Shown here piece after piece: positions 6,933 to 16,561 of a stretch of 22,031 nt of DNA. The stretch lies in NCBI GenBank assembly GCA_027596075.1, contig JADGJC010000498.1:517-22547 (forward strand), written 5' to 3'. This stretch comes from Rhizophlyctis rosea. Taxonomy: Eukaryota; Chytridiomycota; Chytridiomycetes; Rhizophlyctidales; Rhizophlyctidaceae. Position 1 is the stretch's first letter, and every line of letters starts with the position of its first letter. The translations under genes were made by a program, and so were the position numbers. The notes under the pieces were generated by a model. The model had not been told where the DNA came from and did no database searches. It saw only the letters and a list, made by a program, of their open reading frames with translations.

Positions 6933-9900
6933 ATGAACTCAGATGAGGTGAGCCAAACCCCCCCCGCTTGCCTGAACATAGCCTGGCTCACCAACATTTG
7001 CCGTCTCAGGCGATCCTGCTGGAGAGTCTGGCGGTCCTTCTATCGGTGGCGGAGGAGCTACGGAAGCATGATCTAAGAACAGGTACGTAGGGAACGGGCT
7101 GTTCGTCCGACGTTCATCCTTGTCTAACCTCACGCGTTTCAGTGCGCGCGGGCGATCTCCACTACGAGGACGCTGACGCCGCTTTAGATGCTCTACAACT
7201 TGTCCGGGACCAGTGTAATATTCTGTAAGCTTGCCGTCATAGTCTTCCAAAACGGTTCGCAGCTAATGTGGACAAACAGCGAAGACGCCATTCGGTCCGG
7301 TAGAACAAAAGGCAAAGGTCCATCAACGGCGGTCAGGGCTGCGGAAGATTGGCCGCGTGACGCGTCCAACTCCTCTCTCAATACCATTGCAGACATATCT
7401 CGAGACTCCGTGACACAACCGCCTGATATAGCAGCAACACAAGCACACCTGGACTCAACGGCATTGTCTCACGCTCCAGCGTCTTTGCCTTCAGCGATTG
7501 ACCCGGCAGCGGATCATGCGCTACAGGAGAGAAATGCGGCATTGCGATCAGGTTACGCGTCGGCATCCCTTTTGTACGGCAGACAACCCAACTTCCGGTC
7601 GACTGTGCCTGAGATTCCTAGAGTGGCTGATGCGCCTCCATCAGCAACCGTACCATACGACGCGTCGCCGATGGAGATTCCCGCGGGCGTCCCTATTGAG
7701 CCGGTCATCATAAATGCAGGGAAGGGAAAAGACGCAGTGCATGACGCTCAAAAGTTCCAGCCCGTGAATGCCAGCAATGTAGATACGAATCAAATGTACA
7801 TAGCACATACAGAGATACGGGCGGATCCGAACCAGGATATGAGCATCGGTTTGAAACCTGGCGATAAACTCCAAATAGTAATGACCATGGACGACGGTGT
7901 CACTGCGCTCGGGACCAACTTGGCCACGGGATCTACCGGCACGTTTCCATTATCGCATGTCTGCTTGGAATCAGAATGGAAAGCAGCATCGGCTATTTCG
8001 GTCGCCGCACAGCAAGTGACTTCGTCTGCACTTGCATCAAGCTACGACTACTCTTCTCGTTCCGCGCTCCCCGCCGCACCACCGAACCCCGTCCCATCAT
8101 CCTCTTCCTCCAACACGTTCATCGCACCTGGCAAGTACGTCGCCATAGTGTCCCACCAAGCCACAAGCGACATCGAAGTATCTTTCAAAATCGGCGACGA
8201 GATCGAAGTCATTTCCGCGACTGATGACGGAGATATGGTATTTGGACTCCACCTCCCTACCAAATCGGAAGGCATCTTCCGCGCATCGCAGCTGAAACGG
8301 CTCGACGATGCCAGCGAAGATAAATCCAGGCATATGACACAGAATCTCATGTCGCAAGGATCGTACCATCCTTTCGATGCAGGGATGTACGTCGCCCAAC
8401 CCGCTAACTCCACCGACGACGACGGCGGTTACTTCCGTCCCCGACAAGCATCTCAAAGTCGCTCCTTCGGGGCACCGCGAGCACAGGACGACATCCCATC
8501 AGGCATCCCCATCATGCCACGAAGTGCCAGCCTGCGATCCCAACAACAACCCACATCACCCATCGACTCCCTCCCCTCACGACTTCCCTCCCTCCACTCA
8601 CCAACACTGGACGCCAAATCCTCCCCTTCATCGTCCCGCTCAATAGACATAACCGCTCCACCCCTCACGCCCCGCGGGGAATCCCGCCCGCAATCATCCA
8701 CGCCGCTAGACTCGGCCCATCCGCGCCCGCATTCTGCTGCGGCGTTGGGGATTGATAGGGATAGCGTTCTGGCTCTTATTGCGGCGTTTCAGGAAGATAA
8801 TGCGGCGGCGTATAAGCTTTATGTGCAGAATGCTGTGCCGTTGAAGGAGGAGGGGAAGCCGGTTCCTGCTGCTATGGTGTGTTGGTCACCTGCGTTATTT
8901 ATGAGTTGATGTTTTTTGTTTTGGGTGTTCGAATTGGCTAATAGGTGTGGTTTTTCTTCATTCCATCCGTTGGTGTGATATGTAGAACATGGAGCTTATG
9001 AAACAGCTCACGGAGAACATGGCGCAATATAATTGGGATGTTGAGGAGCAGGAGCGGCGGTTGAGGTGAGGGATGGGATATATCAGATATTACACTCAAA
9101 TCTCAGGAGATCATTAGAAAACTCATGACATTCCAAATCTATTCTCGCTGCACAGAGAAAACGCCGCCGCGGTGCCGCAGACGTCGACGAGTACGGATGG
9201 TGTGCATCCCGGACCGAGTGAAGGTGGGGCTGGGAAGGGGCAGGTGGTTGTGCCGCCACGGAGGAAGTCGTTGGAGGGGGTGGAGGTTGTGCAGGCGAAA
9301 ATGGAGGTGGGGACGAGTTCTGGTGCTGGTCCTAGCGTTCTTGAGGTAATACCTGGCAATTCCAAGGATTCTTCAGACAAAACCATGCTTACATCTTCTC
9401 GCTCATCGTAGACTCCTCCGCTCCCACCACCCATCCAAATCACCGACCTTCCATCACCAAAAACCGAAAAACCCTCCCCATCACCCATGACCCCGACACC
9501 CCCGCCCGTCGCGCCGTTAGCTCCTTCTCCCGCTTCCGAAGCGGCGCAACGCAAGTCGGTCGATGTAGCGGTGGAGCGACGCGCGGCTGCTCAGGCTGTT
9601 GTGGACGAGCTTTGTGAGACGGAACAACATTATCGGGAGGAGTTGCAAGTTTTTGTTGATGTATGTCTTTCGTCTTCTTCCTTTGACATTCGGTTTCCAT
9701 AAAGAACGTACTTCTGCGCAATCTCATTTTATCTTCCCCAATCACAAACCCCACTTCCCTCCTCAACCATTCATAACTCCCACCAACAGCACTGGATGAC
9801 ACCCATAACGACGAACCCGCACCTCCCGAAAATGGAAATGGGATATATTTTCCGGAACATGAGGGAACTCCTGGCGCTCAGCACGAAAGTCGCGGCACAG

Positions 9901-11565
9901 CTAGCGGAGGCGTCAAGGAGGTTTGGGGAGGAGAGGGTGTTGGTTGGGAATTGTTTCTTGGAGCATGTGAGTTTGCTTTTTGTGAGGGAGGTTCATTTTG
10001 CCTACACCCAGAAGATTCGTTCTTCGAGGATTTTCGAACTTTGTATCTATCGAGACGTATCCATACATTATTGTATTAACTGCCCCACTTCTTTCGTCAT
10101 TCACGGTTATCAGGTCGAGGAATGGAACATATACATCAAGTACGTGGAGAACTTCTCGCAGGCCAAGAAGACTATTCGGAAGTTTGAGGAGGTTGGCGGG
10201 GTGGGTGGGGAGGCTTTTGTGGAGGCTTTAAAGGTGGGCGTTTTTAGACCTTCTCCAGCGGTTGAGGAACGGTTATTGATGGTTTGGTGACTTTGTCAGG
10301 CGTGTCAGAAACATCCCGAAAGCAAGAGGAATGATATTGAGCATTATATGATTTTGCCGGTGCAGAGGATTAGTCGGTATTGGTTGTTGTTGCAGCGTAA
10401 GTTTGTGGTCGTCGGCAGTCTGGTTTTGCATTGGGCTAACAGCTATTGGGGTTGGTTGTGTCAGGGTTGAAGAAGTACACTGATGAAAGTGATCCTAGTT
10501 ATGAGATGTATGTTGGCCGTTTGGAATCATTATATGCGGGCGTTGATTCTGACGTGTGTTGTTTTTCTCTTGGGTAGGGTCGAAGTTGCGGAACAGTACA
10601 TGTTCCAGATTGGATCGGTGTTGGATCATGCTAAGCGGAGGGACGATGAGACGCATCGGATGTTTGAGATTGTGTTGGAGGTTGAGGGGTGTCCGGTATG
10701 TCGTTGTGTCGTTTATCTTTTTGTATGATGTTGATGGTGGTGGAAAGGTGGAGCCAGTCTTCTTGAGCCTTCTGCACATCTCATCAACCTTGATTCTCAC
10801 CGCCTACCCTCCTCCACCCCACACGTCCCATAGGCAAACATAATATCTTACACCCAACGCCGGTACGTCTCCGAATGGGAATGTCGATCCGACCACCCCC
10901 TCACACATCACGCAACACCATCCCAACCACCCGCCATCATCCCGCAACGCCAGCGCGGCGACTCGAACGCGGGAGCGAAGGATCCGAATCGGAGGGTGAA
11001 GCTTTTTTTGTTTTCGGATTGTTTTTTGCAGTGTGGTGTGCGGAGGGGGAGGGAGGTGGGCGTTGCGGGGAAGAAGTATGATTTTGGGGTGAGGGTCGAT
11101 TTGGAGGGGGTTGTTGTTGAGGAGGGGAGGGGTGAGTTTTTGTTGCTCCCTTTCTTCCGTTCCGTACAGTTTTTGGTTTCCCGCATATGCTAAAGTCAAC
11201 CCACCTACCTCACACCCGTTCTTATTCCCCACTCACAGACCCAACAACAATAACCCTCCACCCAACCTCCTCCCCTCGCACACCCCGCCATACCTACCCC
11301 TNNNNNNNNNNTCGACGACGCCTACATAGCCAAAGACTTCACCACCACGCTGCGTAAAACGGTTATGCAGCTCTCGCAGCGGAAAGCGCATATGGCGAAT
11401 CGAAGGAATAGGGGGGAGACTTTGAGTGGTGCGGAGAGTGCGGTGGGTGGGAGTAGGAGGGAGAATGTTGAAGCTATGGATGGGGGGATGGTTGGACGGG
11501 GGAATAGTGGGGGGATTTCGTTTGTGGATGATTTGGTGTTGGATGAGTTGTATAATAAGGGGTGA
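6933..11565 (+). CDS. Rho-family guanine nucleotide exchange factor (two SH3-like domains, DH, PH)
   Basis: There are 14 exons: 6933-6947, 7010-7082, 7143-7224, 7280-8876, 8986-9065, 9156-9345, 9412-9660, 9790-9966, 10114-10233, 10300-10396, 10465-10507, 10578-10695, 10834-11131 and 11239-11565, coding for about 1,150 residues. All junctions keep frame up to the assembly gap at 11302-11311. Order of parts: a short helical N-terminus (MNSDEAILLESLAVLLSVAE); two SH3-like folds (about 229-287 and 343-398) that lack the usual Trp pair; a Ser/Pro-rich linker; a DH domain (about 738-935) opening with VVDELCETEQHYREELQVFV and carrying LPVQRISRYWLLLQRLKKYT; and a PH domain (about 948-1090, with RRVKLFLFSDCFLQCG and a C-terminal helix after the gap). 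DH-PH proteins catalyse GDP release from Rho, Rac or Cdc42 at membranes. The target GTPase cannot be read from sequence. An ATG at 7188 gives a longer uninterrupted frame but lies in exon 3 out of frame, so it was not used. Confidence 0.92.
11302..11311. other. Assembly gap (10 N) inside the last RhoGEF exon
   Basis: Ten Ns interrupt the PH-domain coding exon. The frame before the gap (ending ...PRHTYP) and the frame after it (DDAYIAKDFTTTL) agree only if the missing stretch is a multiple of three. Ten is therefore a placeholder or a misestimate, unless an intron also lies in the gap. Confidence 0.95.
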
Positions 11566-12228
11566 GGGGGTGGGGTTGTGGGAGGGGGTTGGGGGAGGAG
11601 TGGGGGTTTGGGTTTGTATAAAGTTGTGTGGCGTATTGGTTGGTCGGTAGGCGGTTTGCACGTACGTGATTCTTTTTCATTGTATATACTTTGTGGTGAT
11701 ATTCTTGTAGAAAGCTTGTTGCTAGTTGTGTGCACATTTGCGGATGTGATATTGCTGGGTTAAGAGCTCGATTTTGCCTGACGATTGTACGTTGTCTTTT
11801 TTGTGAGGGTGCGGTGATCATAAGGCTGATAGGGTATGATTCAAGCACACCGTGTGCACCAGACTGTCTCAGAACCATACACCCGTCTGTTGTGGAAAAA
11901 AAATGATTGCAAATTCCTCTGGTCACTACAAATCCCCCCAGCTTCCGATCGGTTGTCAAAGACGAGATTTGTTAAACCTTTACATGAACAATTTGAAGTC
12001 CGCGCTAAACACGAAGTCCCCAATAGACCACATATTCAGTTCCCATTATGAGTATTCTCACTCCCACACGTCATTTCCCAGAAACAGTCCGAGTTGTCCG
12101 TGCATTCGGCCCAGTCGCCGCGGCCGTGTGGGACGTTGGCTTTTTGTGTGTAGCACCATGTGTCGCCTGTGCCTGTGTGTTTTGGGGGGATGGGTGAGAA
12201 GGTGTCCTGGAAATCACACTAAAACGAC
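11566..12228. other. Convergent 3' region between the RhoGEF gene and the small secreted protein gene
   Basis: These 663 bp lie between two facing stop codons. The first ~100 bp is G/T-rich and follows directly on the RhoGEF stop, as a 3' UTR. No coherent exon, RNA gene or repeat was found. Open frames on both strands overlap each other and have no motif. Confidence 0.4.
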
Positions 12229-12595
12229 TCAACTGGTATGATCGGCGGACGTGTATGCCCTGCATTTGTGGAGAGGCGGATGCGTTAGTATGCCATGGTT
12301 GATTGATGTTGGATAGTGGCACACAAGAATCGAAACGTACCAGCACCACTTCTTAGGATCTGTACGGTCGTCCACGTTGGGCCCTACGGTGATGAGGTGT
12401 TGTCAGATATGCATGAGGAGACGGATGTGCGGAATGGACGACTTGGGGAACGATACACTCACAGCAACCGCAGCGAGAGCCGTCACATGGACTTGGATTG
12501 ATAGAGTTGTCTTGGCGCTCAGAGATGGCTCGTGCAGTTGATGGTGTGGTGAGGGCTGCGAGCGTGAGGGTGAGGAGGAGGATTCGACGGGTCAT
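12229..12595 (-). CDS. Small secreted cysteine-containing protein
   Basis: There are three exons, 12595-12463, 12383-12341 and 12259-12229, giving 68 residues. All splice sites are good: donors GTGAGT and GTACGT, acceptors CCGTAG and TGCAG, and a perfect TACTAAC branch point in the second intron. Residues 1-23 are a clear signal peptide (MTRRILLLTLTLAALTTPST, then ARA). The mature part, about 45 residues, holds four cysteines in the pattern C-x5-C-x-C...C within PCDGSRCGCWP and KKWCWAY, plus three Trp. I do not recognise the family. Small secreted Cys-bearing proteins in fungi are often effectors, adhesins or structural peptides; nothing here selects between them. A TATAAAAG element lies about 118 bp upstream of the ATG. 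The unspliced ORF is 80 residues and lacks the last Cys and the WCW segment. Confidence 0.7.
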
Positions 12596-12712
12596 CTTCT
12601 CAGAAGGTTGAAGGTAGGAGATTGATCTCTAGATGGGAGAATGGGTTGAGAAAGTGTACTACGTTGTGTGAGGTTTGAAAATGAAAGCAGCACCCTCCCC
12701 TTTTGCGGTGCA

Positions 12713-12720
12713 CTTTTATA
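12713..12720 (-). promoter_or_regulatory. TATA box of the small secreted protein gene
   Basis: The minus strand reads TATAAAAG, a strong TATA consensus, about 118 bp upstream of the ATG at 12595. It supports the secreted-protein model, and a TATA promoter would suit a regulated gene. The rest of 12596-13025 holds no recognisable gene. Confidence 0.55.
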
Positions 12721-13025
12721 GTCCCAAAGTCAGTAGTCATTTTGGAGGTCCTCGGATACCCCGGACGTTCTCCCCCCCTCGAAATGCCCGGAAACCTTCC
12801 ATTGCATTCACTCGGACCCGTATGTATCCGGTATGATCGAGAGAGGGGTGAAACGCAAACAGCCAAAAACTATCGCGGGAGATAAATAAATAAGCGGGTT
12901 GACGGAGGTATGTGCTAGGGTAGGACTCCGGACCGGGAGACGTTCCAATTGATAAGGGGGAGAATTAAGTCTGGTGAACACTACACGGATGCATGGATCT
13001 TGATGACCTCATGTAGTATCCCGTC

Positions 13026-13196
13026 ATGGGGGCCGACAGTGACAGGAAAATGATTCAGGAGCTGGACCCTGACGACAAATGCGATCCATCACTGATAAAG
13101 TACCATTCCATACTTCAAGACCCCCCAAGCTCCAAAGGATGTGGAAAAAAGGATTGTGACCTGGGCTGGGTCAGTCACAGTGATGAAGGAATTTGA
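13026..13196 (+). CDS. Small ORF, hypothetical 56-residue protein
   Basis: An ATG at 13026 opens 56 codons closed by TGA at 13194-13196. The product begins MGADSDRKMIQELDPDDKCD and ends WVSHSDEGI, with three Cys (one at position 19, then a CGKKDC pair). It is charged and globular-looking, unlike the Pro/His/Ser-rich translations of non-coding frames here. No family is recognised and no signal peptide is present. It could be a small gene, one exon of a larger gene, or chance. It lies in otherwise empty sequence between the secreted-protein gene and the MFS gene. Confidence 0.3.
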   Translation: MGADSDRKMIQELDPDDKCDPSLIKYHSILQDPPSSKGCGKKDCDLGWVSHSDEGI

Positions 13197-13537
13197 GCGA
13201 GATACTGTCATTCGGAGTGAAGTTCGTTATCGCGAATGAACTACATGTTTTGAAAAAAACTGGTTACGTCGACCGCCCGTTCCGCTGAATAGTTTGTAAA
13301 CCCAAGTCATTGATGAATATTGCCACCAGGTGTCGACACGAGTCCCTACAATCGCGCAGTGCTGTGCAAGACATGCCAATTTGCGCCACTTGTCAGATGT
13401 CATGCGCACGGGCCTGACGAAACGTGTACACCACGGTGTCAACCACCCGTGCGACCGCAGTTTCGTTATTGCACATAACCCCTCAGCAGGGTAGCGGTTT
13501 CAAATCTTCGGGGCAATGTTATAAAAAGCGTCCAACC
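13197..13537. other. Unassigned spacer
   Basis: These 341 bp lie between the two small plus-strand candidate ORFs. The stretch contains a TATAAAA at 13520-13526, only about 12 bp before the ATG at 13538. That is too close to serve as an ordinary core promoter for translation from that ATG. No exon, RNA gene or repeat is recognised. Confidence 0.3.
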
Positions 13538-13746
13538 ATGGAATCTCAAGAATTCAGCGTATCTGGAACCATTGAAGGAAATACATCACAAACAACAAGG
13601 GGGATGTTGTAAGGAGTAAGGAGCTGATCAAGACCATAACGGTGGCGGGACAGGATGTGTTGGTTGGTGGCAGTGCCAAGGGTGGGAAGAGTGTCGAGGA
13701 ATGGAAGCGTGTGCAGAAGGGTGGGAAGAAAGAGTATTACATGTAG
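13538..13746 (+). pseudogene. Possible frameshifted small gene or exon
   Basis: From the ATG at 13538 the frame reads MESQEFSVSGTIEG and soon ends. In a different frame, open from 13576 to the TAG at 13744-13746, the sequence reads KYITNNKGDVVRSKELIK, then TVAGQDVLVGGSAKGG, a Trp-containing charged stretch, and KKEYYM. Both parts look like real protein and abut near 13575-13580, as if one base were lost or gained in the AAGGAAATAC stretch. No GT-AG intron fits between them. It could be a decayed gene, a sequence error, or part of an unresolved gene. The opposite-strand ORF is Leu/Pro/Thr/His-rich and less convincing. The family is not recognised. Confidence 0.3.
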
Positions 13747-14071
13747 AAACTTAAATCGGCTGGAGTTTGGTTGATTTGTGCGATGGGTAGCTTTGCAAAG
13801 TTGCAAATTTGTCGCAGCAGACAGCAATTCATTGTGCTTCTAAGATTCCGTACGAGATGGCGTTGCTTGCTGTAAGTTTACAATCCATTTCCATTTTGCC
13901 TATCTCCAGCATGGCACGGACGGTGAAGCAATGAAGGCTGCAAAGCACATTATCGAAGGTCTCATCTTAATATGTCTATTCTTTGGGTTTTGTGCAAGCA
14001 ACTATTGCTCGCAACAGTCGCTGACATCAACATCAAGCATATAACGCGATCACAGCGCATTCTACACCGAT
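13747..14071. other. 3' flank of the MFS gene
   Basis: These 325 bp lie downstream of the MFS permease stop (minus strand). A short plus-strand open stretch with splice-like borders (GTAAGT at about 13875, CAG at about 13910) could be an exon, but nothing identifies it. Confidence 0.25.
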
Positions 14072-15699
14072 CTAATGGACTTGTTCCTCCGCTTTCGGAG
14101 CGGGCGGTAAGAGCAGCCAGGTCACGGCGGCAGCGGCAAAGAGTGCGGTGGCAATAGGTTGAAGGACCGTGACATCCTTCTGGGATGCGATGATGCCTGT
14201 GATGTATGGGAATGCTGCTCCGCCTGCTTGGCCAATGACGAAGATTAAGCCTGATGTGTTGAGTGCGTAGGTGAGTTATATAAAATGGTTTGTCTAATGG
14301 AATTGAAAGTAGACATACCTAATCCAGATGTGTGGAGATGCTTGGGGAGAATGCGAGTCGAGACGGAAACTCCCTACCGGTGAAGTCCATCAGTATCTGA
14401 CAATGTTCCGACCATAAGTTTACCAAAGTTCAACTCACCGCAGCAAACAACGGCCCACTAAAAAATCCCAAACCCCCAAGCGCAACACCATTCACCGCAA
14501 TGTTCGGCACAAGCCAAAACACCACCTGCGCCGCAACACAAACACCAATATACCCCACAATCATCCACCGCTCGCCCATCTTATGCGTCACATCCGCCAA
14601 CAGCAATCGTCCCAGCACCGTGCCGCCGTTTGTGGCCATGGGCATGTACCCCATTGATGCCAAGTCCCCATGACGAATGTCGACCAGGAACTCGACAACC
14701 CAGGAACCGAGTGAGAGGACTGCGCCGAGATAGAAGAAGTAGAAGAGGGACATGGTCCATATGGGTGGGAAGCGCAGGGATTCGAGGAGGAGGGTTGTTG
14801 CGGATTTTGCTTCTGTTGTCGTAGACGTAGCCTCGACCACCACGACATTCTCTCTCCCTTCATCACCTCGCGTCCTTGGAAACAAAACCTTCTTCCCAAC
14901 CCTCATAGAATCCCTAAATACCCACCCCACCAACGCGCAATTGAGGACGTTCAGCGCCACGAGTACGACGTAGAAGATCCGCCAGTCGGTGATGTGGGAC
15001 GCCATAGCGGTGGAGATCAGGGGTCCGAAGAGGAGGCCTACGCCGTACATTGCGTGGATGAGACCTAGGTAGCGGTGGGCGGTTGTGCCGAGGGAGGAGA
15101 CGTAGGTGTTTGCTTTAGAGTCTTGAACGGCTTGACCGAAGCCTGTTAGGAAGAAGGTGAAGGCGAAGAGGCCGAAGTTTGGGGACTGGGTGTGGGAGGA
15201 GTAGAGGGGATTAAGATTAAGTCTGTGATTAGGTATTGTGTGGTTTCCATCAGGAGGAAGGAAAGACCACCTCGCAACAATCTATAAAACAAATCCTTCC
15301 CTTACAATTAGCAGAAGAACTCACCACACTCCGAACAACATTACTTAAAAGCTGGAACCCTGCACCAACCATCAACACCCCCCCTTGTCCCAACCACTCA
15401 AACAAATACCCGTTCACACCCGCAGCGACGAGCCACCCCACCAGATTAGGAATGAACTGCAACGCTACGAGGGCGGTGCTGACTGAAAATGAGTCCATGA
15501 TGTAGGGGATGAGAGGCCCGACGCTGGAGTCGTTCACGCCGGCGGTGGCGAAGCAGAGGCAGCAGGAGATGAGGCGGAGGTGGGTTAGAGTGTCAAGGAG
15601 GCTGGGGTCTTGGGGTGGGGTGGTGGGAGACGTGGAGGTTGTTGTTGGGGGGTCGGATTTGATGTCGCTTGTGACGGGGATTTTTTTCATTTCTGCCAT
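14072..15699 (-). CDS. Major facilitator superfamily permease (fungal BSC6-like / fucose-permease-like group)
   Basis: There are four exons, 15699-15325, 15281-14439, 14373-14319 and 14250-14072, giving 483 residues, a normal length for a 12-helix MFS carrier. All phases agree. After a polar Thr/Pro/Ser N-terminus, helix 1 contains LISCCLCFATAGVNDSSVGP. Later landmarks are the helix 2-3 region QFIPNLVGWLVAAGVNGYLF, helix 4 FGLFAFTFFLTGFGQAVQDS, and the C-terminal half with RILPKHLHTSGLGLIFVIGQ followed by AGGAAFPYITG. These match the fungal MFS group annotated as bypass-of-stop-codon 6-like. It is a plasma- or organelle-membrane secondary transporter. The substrate is unknown; sugars are only a possibility. 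The introns are short (44, 65 and 68 nt), and recognising the second and third is what joins the conserved GVSVSTR block to the rest. The gene is divergent from the guanylate kinase gene. Confidence 0.9.
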
Positions 15700-16561
15700 G
15701 ATTGCGACGGTGGTTGGAGGGGATCGTGGGGATGATGGGAATGGGATGGATTGATTATTGGACGGAGCTGCAATTGATGTCCTATTCGAAATGGTCGTTG
15801 AGTTCTTCCAAAGGCGGGTTGGTGTGTGCGAGTCAGGGTCCTAGGGTGACGTTCTGAGTGCTTTCAGAGGTATCCAGAGGGTATAAGGACCAGCCGGAGC
15901 TTTTATTTACTTGGGTGGATGGTCAAAGACCGATTGTCGAAGGTGCGGACTGGCCAATTAGAAAGGAGCCTGCCGTCCGGCACTCTTTGTGTTTTTTGCT
16001 CTTGAGTCTGTCTTGAATTTTGTTTCCGTCCGGTTTGTTTTTTTCATGCCTGAAGACACTGGCGAGTCCATACTTAGTAGCAGGTGCGCTGGTCAAGTTC
16101 GTCAAAACGTTTGAAGCTGAGCAGTTGGACACGCAAAAGGGTGTATGCGGCATCATAGTACAGACCGCCAAACTATTCTCCACATGCCCACCCCACAACT
16201 TTTTTACCCTATGTTTTCTTTCTCATGAGCTCTTCCTCCCGGTGTTGTGCCCACCCCTCCATATATTTTTTTTTTGTACAAATCTTTTTTATATATTTTT
16301 TTTGGTGGAATGGAGGAGAGAAGGCGACAGGAAAAGGGGGTGGTGTTCACATGAGGTGTGGCGCATTCACATGTCCAGGTTGGCACTGACGTCCAAAAGA
16401 GGTTATAGTTGGTTACGTAATGTTGGACTCAATGAGCTGAGCCACCACGCGCACTTTCACTTCTCATCTAGCAGTCTCGCCCAATTCCCTCTTTTTTTCA
16501 GGTAATCTACATACCCAAGGTCTTCCAACTACCTCCCCCATATCCCGGGCGAACCAAAAAA
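15700..16561. promoter_or_regulatory. Divergent intergenic region between the MFS permease gene and the guanylate kinase gene
   Basis: This 862-bp region should hold both promoters. A CCAAT pentamer sits at about 15952-15956. T-rich tracts at about 16260-16305 contain overlapping TATATA. C/T-rich sequence and a run of A precede the plus-strand ATG. Open frames such as 16020-16505 (plus) have no motif or supporting structure and were not accepted. Confidence 0.4.

Noticed and set aside
7188..8909. The 573-codon uninterrupted frame starting at ATG 7188 as the start of the RhoGEF
   Set aside because: Its first ~30 codons come from the end of exon 3 read out of frame and from intron 7225-7279. 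Splicing CT|C to GAAGACGCC gives a continuous frame back through two upstream exons to the ATG at 6933.
13480..13530. tRNA-like box GGTTTCAAATC
   Set aside because: The flanking bases do not form a T-stem and no A box or cloverleaf could be drawn.
13424..13612. 62-codon plus-strand ORF
   Set aside because: Only its last third looks like protein and overlaps the frameshift candidate; the first part reads through the TATA-containing spacer.
16020..16505. 161-codon plus-strand ORF upstream of the guanylate kinase
   Set aside because: Composition follows T-rich tracts (Phe/Leu/Ser); there is no domain or splice support, and it lies in the divergent promoter region.
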